31,159 nucleotides of DNA from a virus. How positions within the stretch are numbered: position 1 is the first letter of the stretch; each line of letters begins with the position of its first letter. Both the position numbers and the translations under genes were made by a program. Under the pieces are notes generated by a model. The model had not been told where the DNA came from, did no database searches, and worked only from the letters and a program-made list of their open reading frames with translations. This document shows positions 1-10,500 of the stretch, piece by piece. The stretch lies in IMG/VR virus record IMGVR_UViG_3300009526_000037, positions 1-31,159 of that record, one strand, 5' to 3'.

Positions 1-1
1 A

Positions 2-289
2 GGACATGAAAATTATGATCCAGCAGAACATACTCCAGAAAAGACAGATAATATAGCAAGTAATAGTAGTACTGACGTTGCTAATGGCGGCAATAAAAAA
101 ACTTCAAATATAGTGCAACCAAAAGGTACTACAGGTACAGGTACAACATCAACAACAGTTATTAAAACTGTTAAAACAGCAGAAGATAAAAATGCTAAAG
201 ACGATACTATGAAGAAAGATTGTACTCCAACTACTCTATTAACTGCTGAACAAAGGCAAGCTGATAATCAACAGTCCGGAGCAACATAA
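2..289 (+). CDS. C-terminal end of an upstream virion gene, possibly the gp5-like baseplate hub (partial)
   Basis: An open frame enters from the left edge and ends in TAA at 287-289, whose last base is the first base of the PAAR start codon. The 95 visible residues are polar and of low complexity, rich in Thr, Lys, Asn and Asp, with a Thr/Gly stretch (TTGTGTTSTT) near the middle and a tail rich in Gln, Ala and Asp. No catalytic motif is visible. In T4-like phages the gene before the PAAR tip and gp25 is often the central hub/spike protein gp5, so this may be its disordered end; that is inference from position only. The base composition and frame use match the following genes, so it is a real gene end and not chance. 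Confidence 0.6.
   Translation, partial: GHENYDPAEHTPEKTDNIASNSSTDVANGGNKKTSNIVQPKGTTGTGTTSTTVIKTVKTAEDKNAKDDTMKKDCTPTTLLTAEQRQADNQQSGAT
278..281 (+). promoter_or_regulatory. Ribosome binding site for the PAAR gene
   Basis: GGAG lies seven bases before the ATG at 289, inside the last codons of the upstream gene. Together with the one-base stop/start overlap it supports this start and suggests translational coupling. Confidence 0.55.
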
Positions 290-582
290 TGCCAGCAATA
301 CATAGACATAGCGATGCCAGATCATGTGGAGCAACAACAGTAGTTGCTGGACAAGGAAAAGTGTATGCTAATAACTTATTAGTATCAGTTAACAACGATC
401 CAAATAGCCACGGAGCCGGAGCATTAATAGCTGGTTCAAAAGCTGTTTTTATTAATAACTTATTAGTAGTAAATCATACGCCAGACGGAGCAAACCCAGA
501 CAGTTTATGCCCAACAGCCGGCGGCGCTCACTGCGGCCCGGAAACAGCTCAAGGATCTCCTGATGTGTTTGTTGGTGATTAA
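289..582 (+). CDS. PAAR-domain tail-spike tip protein (gp5.4-like)
   Basis: This 97-aa protein is a PAAR-type protein, the small cone that caps the gp5 spike of a contractile tail and sharpens it for piercing the outer membrane. The start MPAIHRHSDARSCGA is the usual PAAR opening. It is followed by glycine-rich turns (VVAGQGKVYANN, NSHGAGALIAGS), the two near-repeats with NNLLV that form the stacked beta layers, and a C-terminal CPTAGGAHCG. The His and Cys residues (His5, His7, Cys13, the His of NSHG, two late Cys) are candidates for the tip metal site known in this family. T4 gp5.4 is of the same size. It overlaps the upstream gene by one base and sits directly before gp25, the usual baseplate setting. 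The identity is clear from sequence; the exact metal ligands are inferred. Confidence 0.92.
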   Translation: MPAIHRHSDARSCGATTVVAGQGKVYANNLLVSVNNDPNSHGAGALIAGSKAVFINNLLVVNHTPDGANPDSLCPTAGGAHCGPETAQGSPDVFVGD

Positions 583-600
583 AATTAAGGTAAATACGTT

Positions 601-1050
601 ATGAGCACACTAGAGAAAAAAATCTATGCAGAAATAACTGTTCCTGGTAATAAAAAAATAGAAGCAGTTAGTTCTAAAACAACCTACCGTGGACTTAGTA
701 CAGTTAATCCTGATAATAGCTCCTATAAGCTGTTTGATATTGCATTAATTAAGCAAGATTTGATTAATCATTTTCACATTCGTCAAGGAGAAAAACTAAG
801 CAATCCTGAATTTGGTACAATTATATGGGATGCACTTTTTGAACCCCTAACTGATACACTGAGAGATGCAATTACAAATAACGTCACTCAAATTATTAAT
901 AACGATCCACGTACTAACGTTGATAGTATTTTAATTGATCAGTACGAAAAGGGAATACAAATAGAATGTACTATAACATATCTTCCGTTTAATATTTCAG
1001 AAACGTTACGTATGCGGTTTGACGAAGATGCTGGCTTTTTAAAGACCTAG
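601..1050 (+). CDS. 25: Baseplate wedge subunit gp25-like (GPW/gp25 family)
   Basis: This 149-aa protein belongs to the GPW/gp25 family of baseplate wedge proteins, which bind gp6 and gp53 in the inner baseplate and link it to the sheath. The core is visible at about residues 55-95: IRQGEKLSNPEFGTIIWDAL, then FEPLTDTLRDAI. This is the family pattern of a start-up segment, a conserved EP and an amphipathic helix. The remainder (NDPRTNVDSI, then a beta strand and FNISETLRMRFD) fits the family C-terminal beta part. The length is close to T4 gp25 (132 aa). The start has AAGG ten bases upstream (587-590). It stands between the PAAR tip and gp6, as expected for T4-like phages. Confidence 0.9.
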   Translation: MSTLEKKIYAEITVPGNKKIEAVSSKTTYRGLSTVNPDNSSYKLFDIALIKQDLINHFHIRQGEKLSNPEFGTIIWDALFEPLTDTLRDAITNNVTQIINNDPRTNVDSILIDQYEKGIQIECTITYLPFNISETLRMRFDEDAGFLKT

Positions 1051-1075
1051 ATTATATACGCACTTAACAATATGC

Positions 1076-1083
1076 CATAAATA
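1076..1083 (+). promoter_or_regulatory. T4-like late promoter motif (CATAAATA) before gp6
   Basis: CATAAATA lies 21 bases before the gp6 start in a 54-base spacer. It matches seven of eight positions of the T4 late consensus TATAAATA, which is read by gp55-bearing RNA polymerase. Similar motifs stand in three other spacers of this window. A ribosome binding site AAGGA follows at 1093-1097. Confidence 0.55.
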
Positions 1084-1104
1084 GTTACAACTAAGGAATG
1101 AAGA

Positions 1105-4100
1105 ATGTCAACAACAGATAGACAAAATAGGTTATTGTTAGCAGAAGACTGGAAGCGGGTTTATCAGTCATTTCGTAATGCAGATTTTCAAAGTTACGAC
1201 TTTGACAACCTACGCCGTACGATGATTAATTATCTTCGAGAGAACTATCCTGAAGATTTTAACGATTATATTGAATCAAGTGAATACTTAGCTATCATTG
1301 ACTTAATTGCATATATGGGTCAAAATATATCATTCCGTATCGATTTAAATGCAAGAGAAAACTACTTAGAATTAGCAGAACGTAGAGAGTCTGTTTTACG
1401 ATTAGCTAGACTGCTTTCTTACAACCCCAAGCGTAATCAAGCAGCAAACGGCTTGTTAAAAGTCGAAAGTGTTAATACTTCTGAAGAAGTATTAGATTCT
1501 AATAATACTAATTTATCAAATCAGACTGTAGTATGGAATGATCCAACAAATCCTAATTGGTATGAGCAATTTATTAAAGTAATAAATTCAGCATTACCTG
1601 CTAATGCAAAATACGGTCGTCCTATTAAAAAAGATACAGCTGACGGTATTCCAACAGAACAATATCGTATAATTAGCACTAATACAGAAGTTCCTGTATA
1701 TAGTTTTTCTAAAAATGTAGACGGCAGAGCAGTAAGATTTGAAATTGTTTCAACTGACATATCAAATACAGTAATTGAGGAGGAAGCTCCGTTCCCCGGG
1801 AACAATTTTGCATTCTTGTTTAGAGATGATGGCAGAGGAAATGCAAGTAGTAATACAGGATTTTTTAGTCACTTTAGAGAAGGTTCAATTGACGAAGGTG
1901 TTTTTAGTATAAACACTCCTAGTACTAACCAGGTTGTTGCTATTGATGCTACTAATGTTAATAATAGTGATGTATGGTTATATAAATTAGATTCGTTTGG
2001 AAACGAAAATGAGCTTTGGACTAAAGTAGAAGCTGTTGAAGGTAATAATGTAGTTTATAATAGTTTAAGTAAGAATATAAGAAATGTTTATTCTGTATTA
2101 ACTAGAGTAGATGATAGAATTAGCTTAATGTTTTCTGATGGTGTATTTGGAAACTTACCAAAAGGTAGTTTCCGTGTATTTTATCGAGTAAGTAAGAATG
2201 AAAGAGTTATTATTACTCCAGACGATATGAGAGGAATAACTGTAACAATTCCTTACTTGTCATCTTTAAATAAAGTTGAAACTTTAACCATTACTTACGA
2301 ATTAAAATACACAGTTGACAACTCAACAACTAGTGAAACAAACGCAAGTATTAAACAAAATGCTCCGTCAACTTACTATACTCAGAATAGAATGGTAACT
2401 GCTGAAGATTATCAAATATCTCCATTAGGTGTTAGTCAAGAAATTATTAAAGTTAAATCTATTAACAGGACGTCGAGTGGCATTTCTAGATATTTTGATT
2501 TAATAGATGCTACAGGAAAGTATAGTAAAACCAGCTTATACGGAACTGACGGAATTTTATACAAAGAAAATTTAGAACCTAAAACAACTTTTAGTTTTGT
2601 TACTAAAACAGACATTGAAGGAGCAATAGTTAATACTATAAACCCTATATTAAATAACAAGAAATTAAGAAATTATTATTATAATAATTTTCCTAAAATT
2701 TCTACAATTGACTTAGGAATTACATGGACACAGTCAACTAAGGCTACAAATTTAAGTACAGGGTATTTTAAAAATTCAGCTGATATAACTTCGCAATTAG
2801 GAACATTTACTTCGTCGTTACTAAAATTAATAGTTCCGGGATCATTAGTTAAATTTTTACCACCAACAGGACAAAGTTTTCTTAATACTGATTTAGTATC
2901 CACAGTTGGGTATCAAGGTAAAAAAGGAGTTGTTGATTATAAGTGGGTTAAAATAGCTGCCGTTACAGGAGATGGCACTATAGTTGCTAGTACCGGAGCA
3001 GGACCAGTTTCACTTAATGACATTATTCCAACAGGTGCTAAGTTATCTGAAATTAGATTAGGAATTTCGTCAACATTACAAGCTGATGTTTCAACACAGT
3101 TAATTGATCAAGTATTTGCTTATAAAACGTTTGGCTTAAGATATAGCACAGATACAAAGTCCTGGAGAATTATTACAGAAAACAATCTAAATACAGCCGC
3201 CGCATTTAGTACAGGTAAAACTGGTGATATATCTAATCAGCAATTAGATGCAAGCTGGTTATTACTATTTGAAACAAATGGTGAAACTTATACAGTTAAA
3301 AATAGAGCTATGCGATATATTTTTGAAAGTGATCAAGAAATACGGTTTTACTTTGATTCTACAGATAAAATTTATAATAATCTAACAGGAAAAATTGTTA
3401 AAGACAAAATCAGCATATTAAACATAAACACACAACCAGATAGTGCATCACCGTTTACTGTTAACTATGACTGGGAGCTTACTGAAGAATACAGAGACGG
3501 CGAAGGCTATGTTGATAGTAAAAAGATAGAAGTTTCTTTCTTTGATACAGATGACGACGGTGTAGTAGATGATCCAGATATATTTGATACTGTAGTTGAT
3601 GAATTAACTAATCCGTTAACAAAATATATATTCCAGAAAAAAGTTACTACAACTGATGGCGTTGAAGATTTTAATTTTGTTAGTACAACAACACTAGGTA
3701 TACTTGTACTTGGATCAGCAACATCTTTAGCTCCTCTAAGTACATATACTAACGGTCAACTATTTTACTTTACGTCAACTGATGTATTTAAAACTTATGA
3801 CAGTACGTCAGGGTATTTAACACAAACAACTGATTATAGAGCAAGAGTAGGAAGAGATCAAATTACTTTCCATTACATTCATGGAGCAGATGACAGCTCA
3901 AGGATTGACCCAAGTGCAAGTAATATTATTGATACATATATTTTAACTAAAGGGTATGATACTGATTACAGAGCGTACTTAAACGGTGTAGGTAAATTAC
4001 CATTACCTGCTAGTTCTGACACATTGTTTCTTTCGTATAATACTGAGTTATCTAAGATCAAGTCACTTAGTGATGAAATAATTTATCATCCAGTTAAGTA

Positions 4101-4524
4101 CAAAGTATTATTTGGATCAAAGGCAGCCGTCGATTTGCAAGCAACATTTAAAGTAGTTAAGAACCCAGATCTTGTTCTTAATGATAATGATATTAAGTCA
4201 AGAATTATTGCAGCAATTAATCAATATTTTGCACTAGAAAATTGGGACTTCGGCGATAAGTTTTTCTTTTCAGAAATGGCAAACTATGTAATGTCTGAAC
4301 TTGCACCAGACGTAGTAACGTTCTTATTAATTCCAAATCAGTCAGAACAAGTATTTGGTAGTTTGTTTGAAATTAAAGCTGAAACAGATGAAATTTTTAT
4401 TAGCGGAGCAACAGTTGATAATATTCAAATTATTGATGCAGTTACAGCTAATAGATTAAAAGCTATAGGCGGTGAAGTTATAACAAGTAGTGTAACAATA
4501 TCCTCAGGTATACAAAGTGTTTAA
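1105..4524 (+). CDS. 6: Baseplate wedge protein gp6-like, enlarged
   Basis: The 1139-aa product is the gp6 wedge protein, which forms the inner ring of the T4 baseplate and joins neighbouring wedges. The N-terminal section (about residues 23-120) is the typical marine T4-like gp6 opening: FRNADFQSYDFDNLRRTMINY, NDYIESSEYLAIIDLIAYMG, RIDLNARENYLELAERRES and LARLLSYNPKRNQ. The middle has the gpJ/gp6 core with SDGVFGNLPKGSFRVFYRVS and the NAPSTYYTQNRMVTAEDYQ motif. The C-terminal end (QATFKVVKNPDL through MSELAPDV) is the conserved dimerising part. T4 gp6 is 660 aa, so this one carries a large extra section, roughly residues 470-960. Within that section lies an acidic calcium-loop-like segment, DTDDDGVVDDPD (814-825). 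The start has AAGGA eight bases upstream and a late-promoter-like motif. Confidence 0.93.
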   Translation: MSTTDRQNRLLLAEDWKRVYQSFRNADFQSYDFDNLRRTMINYLRENYPEDFNDYIESSEYLAIIDLIAYMGQNISFRIDLNARENYLELAERRESVLRLARLLSYNPKRNQAANGLLKVESVNTSEEVLDSNNTNLSNQTVVWNDPTNPNWYEQFIKVINSALPANAKYGRPIKKDTADGIPTEQYRIISTNTEVPVYSFSKNVDGRAVRFEIVSTDISNTVIEEEAPFPGNNFAFLFRDDGRGNASSNTGFFSHFREGSIDEGVFSINTPSTNQVVAIDATNVNNSDVWLYKLDSFGNENELWTKVEAVEGNNVVYNSLSKNIRNVYSVLTRVDDRISLMFSDGVFGNLPKGSFRVFYRVSKNERVIITPDDMRGITVTIPYLSSLNKVETLTITYELKYTVDNSTTSETNASIKQNAPSTYYTQNRMVTAEDYQISPLGVSQEIIKVKSINRTSSGISRYFDLIDATGKYSKTSLYGTDGILYKENLEPKTTFSFVTKTDIEGAIVNTINPILNNKKLRNYYYNNFPKISTIDLGITWTQSTKATNLSTGYFKNSADITSQLGTFTSSLLKLIVPGSLVKFLPPTGQSFLNTDLVSTVGYQGKKGVVDYKWVKIAAVTGDGTIVASTGAGPVSLNDIIPTGAKLSEIRLGISSTLQADVSTQLIDQVFAYKTFGLRYSTDTKSWRIITENNLNTAAAFSTGKTGDISNQQLDASWLLLFETNGETYTVKNRAMRYIFESDQEIRFYFDSTDKIYNNLTGKIVKDKISILNINTQPDSASPFTVNYDWELTEEYRDGEGYVDSKKIEVSFFDTDDDGVVDDPDIFDTVVDELTNPLTKYIFQKKVTTTDGVEDFNFVSTTTLGILVLGSATSLAPLSTYTNGQLFYFTSTDVFKTYDSTSGYLTQTTDYRARVGRDQITFHYIHGADDSSRIDPSASNIIDTYILTKGYDTDYRAYLNGVGKLPLPASSDTLFLSYNTELSKIKSLSDEIIYHPVKYKVLFGSKAAVDLQATFKVVKNPDLVLNDNDIKSRIIAAINQYFALENWDFGDKFFFSEMANYVMSELAPDVVTFLLIPNQSEQVFGSLFEIKAETDEIFISGATVDNIQIIDAVTANRLKAIGGEVITSSVTISSGIQSV

Positions 4525-4538
4525 TTGGAAGAACAAAA

Positions 4539-7500
4539 ATGGCATTTGACAATAATCAAAAAAGCGGTACTGGCGATAAAAACGCCAAGCGAAAAACTGA
4601 AGACCACTTACCGAGATATTTTAGGACCACTCCTAATAGTAAATTCTTAGCAAGCACTTTAGACCAACTAGTACAACCAGGAAGTGTTGAAAAGTTAAAT
4701 GGGTATTTTGGTAGAGAAAACGCAACCTCTTTTAATAAAGATGACAACTACATTGGCGATGTTTCAGTAAACAGGGCTAATTATCAGTTTGAACCAGCTG
4801 TTGTAATTAAAGATAATTTAAACACAGTAAAATTCTACAAAGATTATAATGATTATATGAATCAATTAACTGGATTTAATCCGTTAATTAAAGATCATAG
4901 CATTACTAATAAACAGGAATATTATAGTTGGAACCCCCATATTGATTGGGATAAATTTATTAATTTTAGAGAGTATTATTGGTTGCCAAGCGGACCGCAA
5001 ACTGTTGGCGTAGCTGGACAAACTACAGACGTAGTAAGCACATATACGGTTTCACTAGCTGATAATGATGATAATTTTGGATACGTTTTTTCACCAGACG
5101 GCCTAACCCAAAACCCTACTATTAAATTATTTAGAGGTATTACATATAAGTTAGATATTAATACTCCGGGATTGCCATTTACTATTAGAACAAAACGAGA
5201 TTTAGATGATGCGTTTTTACTACCAGCTACACAGCAAATAGATAATCAGGGCACTGAAAGTAGTACTATAACATTTACACCAGGATCAGATACACCTGAC
5301 ATATTATACTATGTTGCTGATAATGATATTAATGCTGCAGGCTTAATAAAAGTTGCTAACATAGAAGAAGCATCAGCAATTGATATTGATGCAGAAGTGT
5401 TAGGAAAAAAGACGTACACTACTGGCACTGGATTTAGCTTAACTAACGGGATGAAAGTTAATTTTATTGGTGAAGTAACTCCTGCAAAATATGCAATAGG
5501 TGAATATTATGTTGAAGGTGTTGGAGACAAGATTGTTCTTATTAAAGAAGATGAACTAACAGTTCCTAGTGCATTTGTTACAAATCAAGATATTAAGTTT
5601 GATGCACAAGGATTTGATAGACAACCTTTTGATACTGCTATTGGTTATCCTACAGTACGAGATTACTCGTTAATTAATCGTTCTGCTAAAGATGGAAACT
5701 TATGGAGTAGATATAATAGATGGTTCCATAAGTCTGTTATAGAACAGAGTGCAACATTAAATAACCAACCAATTAGTGTAGACGAATCAGCAAGAGCAAA
5801 GCGTCCAATTGTAGAATTTGAAGCAGGACTAAAGTTATTTAATTTTGGTACTGCAACTAAGAAAAATGTTAATTTATTAGATACACACACAACTGATGTG
5901 TTTTCAATAATTGAAGGCAGTTCCGGATATAATATTGACGGAGTAGACTTAATAGATGGAATGCGAATATTATTTACAGCAGATCCTGATGTATTAGTTA
6001 ATGGTAGAATATTTGAAGTTAAGTTCTTTGCATTTGATGGACCAGAAATTGAAGTTGACCAAACTGTTCAACAGATATCTTTAATTGATGTAACAGATAC
6101 ACTTCCTCTAATTGACGAAGTTGTTTTAGTAACACAGGGTGATAGTTACAAAGGGTTAATGTATCATTTCACTGGTACAAAATGGATACAAGCACAAACA
6201 AAAACTAAAGTTAATCAACCTCCATTGTTTGATTTATATGATGAAAATAATGTTAGTTATAGTGATACTATAGAATATAATTCAACGTCATTTAAAGGTA
6301 ACAAAGTCTTTAGTTATAAAGAAGCAGAAATTGGAAAAGTTGATGTTGAGTCAGGAGTTGTCTTATCTTATAGAACTATAACAAACGTAGGTGATATTAC
6401 ATTTAGCTTTAATTTACTATCAGACTACTTTGAATATTTAATTGGTAGCCAACTATATTATAAAAATACGGATGTTGGATTTCTTCGAAACTATTCTAAC
6501 AGAACAACTTATAAAAATGCCAACGGTTGGCAAAAAGCACCCACGGATAGTAAACAACCTGTTATAAGACAGTATGTATTTGATGATACTACGTCTGTAT
6601 TTGATGTAGATGTTTATGAAAATAGCGCCAGTCTTGCAGATTTATCTGTTAGTGTATTTTTAAATAACAACTTAACTTTTAAAGATGTTGATTATACATT
6701 AGGTATTTCAGCTAACAATGCAACAACAATTACATTTTTAAAACCTGCATTTACTTCACTAACAGGATTAACTAATGGTGACAAAGTTACAATTAAAACA
6801 ACTTCGTTAGCAGTTAAAAATGACAATGGATATTATGATTTTCCAAGCAACTTAGAAAGAAACCCGTTAAACAATAATATTGGAGAATTTACATTAGGCG
6901 AAGTAAACAATCATGTAACTAGTATTGTTGAAGATTTGACAGATTTTGTAGGCAAGTTTCCAGGAGCAAGTAATTTAAGAGACCTAGGCAATGTGTCTAA
7001 GTTTGGTAATCGTTTTATAAAGCATAGTTCGCCACTAAACTTAGCAATGTATAGTGTATTAGATAAAGAATCAAATTTAATATCTGCAATAAGATTTGCA
7101 GGAACCGAGTACGGAAAGTTTAAAAGATCGTTTTTACAGGTTTCTAATACGTTAGGATGGCAAGGCCCGGTTAAAGAGCACGTTGATAGGATTTTAGCAG
7201 AATTAAATAAAGATAAAATAAATTCAATGCCGTTCTATTTTTCCGATATGGTCCCACAAGGTTCTGTTAAAAGAACTACACACGAAGTTGACGACAATAC
7301 TCAGGAATATTTTTTACTTTCAAAAGCATTTAGTTTAGATACTCCTAATAGAGATTCAGCACAAGTTTATTTAAATGGAATTCAACTAACGCACGGTAAA
7401 GACTATACATTTAATAGTGAGGGGTTTTGTAGAGTTACTAAAACTAAAACCAAAGGCAACTTGCTTGATATTTACGAATACGAAACTACAAACGGAAGTT

Positions 7501-10500
7501 ATGTTCCAGCAACACCAACTAAGTTAGGGTTATATCCTGCTTATGAACCTAGTATGTACCTAGACAACACTTTCCAAACTCCAGTAAACGTAATTCAAGG
7601 ACACGACGGTAGTATTGTAGTAGCATTTAATGACTACAGAGATGATTTAATATTAGAGCTAGAAAAAAGGATTTATAATAATTTAAAAGTTAAATATGAT
7701 CCTGCTTTATTTAATATACATGATTTTAAAGGCGGAGAATATAGACTTACTGAGTTTACTAAATTACAAGTAGATTCGCCAATGCTAACAGATTTTATGC
7801 AATGGACTAAATTAGTCGACGGAGATTATACACTTAACGATTTCTTTAATAGAACAAATTCCTGGACTTTTAATTATGCAACTATGCAATCGCCTAACGG
7901 TTCAATTCTTCCAGGATTTTGGAGAGGTGTATATAACGAAGCATATGACACTGACAGCCCGCATACTCGACCATGGGAAATGTTAGGATTTTCAGTAATG
8001 CCAATTTGGTGGGGAACAACATATGGCCCAGCGCCTTATACTAAAGACAATTTAGTCTTGTGGACAGATCTACAAAATGGTGTTGTTAGAGAGCCTAAGA
8101 AAAAAATTAAGATTTTAAAAAATTATAAAAGGCCCGGGTTATTAGAGCATTTGCCAGTAGACGAAAGTGGCAATTTATTAAGTCCAAATGATTCTGGATA
8201 TGCCCAAAATTTTAATACAAGTAATTTAAACGAATCGTTTAAATTTGGTGATGAAGCTCCGACAGAAACAGCTTGGAGACGTAGTAGCCAATACCCATTC
8301 TCGTTAATTACTAGTTGGACACTTACACAACCTTCAAAAGTATTAGCTACTGGGTTTGATAGAGTTAGGCAAGTTAGAAATTTAACAAAGCAAATTATAT
8401 ATAAGTCTACTAATAATCAGTTAACATTAAAATCGTTAATTTATCCAAACACATTTTTAGACACTACGCAGACATTTACATCAGGATTAGTAAATTATGT
8501 AGCAGACTTTTTATCATCTAGTGTTGTCTTAAGCTATGCAGAATATAAAGATAATTTAAAATCAATAACAAATCAGATTGGATTTAAAGTTGGCGGATAC
8601 ACTGATAAAAATAAATTTAAGTTAATCTTAGATAGTAGAACACCGTTAAATGAAGGAAACGTTTTTGTACCTGAAGAAAATTATAGTGTGTTTCTTAATA
8701 AAAGTTCTCCGGTAAAGACAATTAATTATAGCGGAGTAATGATTGAAAGAAGAACCAACGGCTATAAAATTAAAGGTTACGATAATGTAACTCCGTCTTT
8801 TACCTATTTTCTACCACATGAAAAAGATAACGATCCTGTAATCACAGTTGGTGGAATATCAGATCCACTTTTAGAGTTTGAAAGCGGTCGTTTTTATTCT
8901 TCAGGAGTAGTTGTTGAACATTCCGGAGTCTATTATAGAGTAACAAAGTCGCATACCGCCGGAACTTCGTTTAATTCTGATAATTTTGCAACATTGCCAA
9001 AATTACCAGTCACTGGTGGACGCGAAGTTATTTTAAGAAGAGAGTTTGCATTATTTTCTCCAATAGAATTAAAATACGGAACTATATTAAAAACAATACA
9101 AGAAGTAGCAGACTTTTTACAAGGATATGGAAAGTATCTTGAATCAATTGGATTTGTATTTGATCATTACCGAGCAACTGATATAGTAGTCGATAGTTGG
9201 GAAACATCAGTAAGAGAATTTGCATTTTGGTCTTTACATAACTGGTCAGAAGGAACTTTAATAAGTGTAAGTCCTGCAGCATCTGAATTAAAACTTAATT
9301 CTTCTTATATGGTCGCTGATAATATCTTTGACACATTCTTTGGGTATACTTTACTTAAAGTTGACGGGAAAAAACTTACAGAAGATTTTGTACAACTAGA
9401 TAGACAGGAGCCAAATCAGTTTATTCTAAGACCTAAAAATACTGCTGATGGTATATACGCAATAAAAATTCCATTAGTGCAAAAAGAACATGTAGTATTA
9501 TTAGATAATAAAACTGTGTTCAGCGATATTATATACGATCCTGAGCCTGGTTATAGACAAGAAAGAATTAAAGTTCTTGGGTACAGAACAACTAATTGGG
9601 ACGGAAGTCTTAATATTGAAGGATTTGTTTATGATCAAGCTCCAATAACTTCTTGGCTTCCAAATAGAGATTACTTTATTGGCGACATTGTTAAGTGGAA
9701 AGAATTTTATTATACTGCCAATGTAAAAGTGCCCGGCACTGAAACATTTAATACAACCTTATGGAATAGGTTAGATGAAAAACCAGAAGCTGGATTAACT
9801 CCAAACTTTGAATATAAAACTAATCAATTTGCAGACTTTTACGATTTAGATAGTGACAACTTTGATTCAGAACAACAAAAGATGGCACAGCATCTAATTG
9901 GTTACCAAAAAAGAAAATATCTAGAAAACATTATTAATGATGATGTTAGTCAGTATAAATTTTATCAAGGGTTTATACAAGACAAAGGATCAAAGAATGC
10001 ACTAACTAAACTATTTGATGTATTAGGAAGTTCTGATAAAGACAGTTTAGAATTTTACGAAGAGTGGGCAATCAAAAGAGGACAATACGGAGCAGCAGAT
10101 GGATTTGCAGAAGTTGAATATAAGTTAGATGAATCTAAATTTAGATTGTCGCCACAGCCAATTGAATTAGTAAAAAGTACCACTAGCGAAGAAACTGATT
10201 TAGTGTATCGAATTCTACCACACGAAGCTTACTTAACTCCAGAAGATTATGATCATAGTCCGTTTCCAACAAAATACATTGCACCGGAGCAAGGGTATAT
10301 TAAAGATAGCGGATTTGTAAACCAACAAGATGTAAAATTTATTGTTAACACAGTTGACTCAATATTAGATATTGACTTTGCAACTTGTAATCGAAATGAT
10401 CTTATATGGGTAGGCAACGATAAGCTAACTTGGAATATATATAGGCACGATGATACTGATTTTAAAATTGAACAGGTTATAGGAGGAGAAACAGAATTTA

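Noticed and set aside
2-289. Assigning the left-edge gene firmly as gp5 with a lysozyme domain.
   Set aside because: Only a low-complexity C-terminal tail is visible; no lysozyme or spike repeat can be seen in it.
583-600. A late promoter before gp25 (GGTAAATAC at 589-597).
   Set aside because: It differs from the other motifs in the ATA core, lies almost on the start codon and overlaps the ribosome binding site, so it would leave almost no leader.
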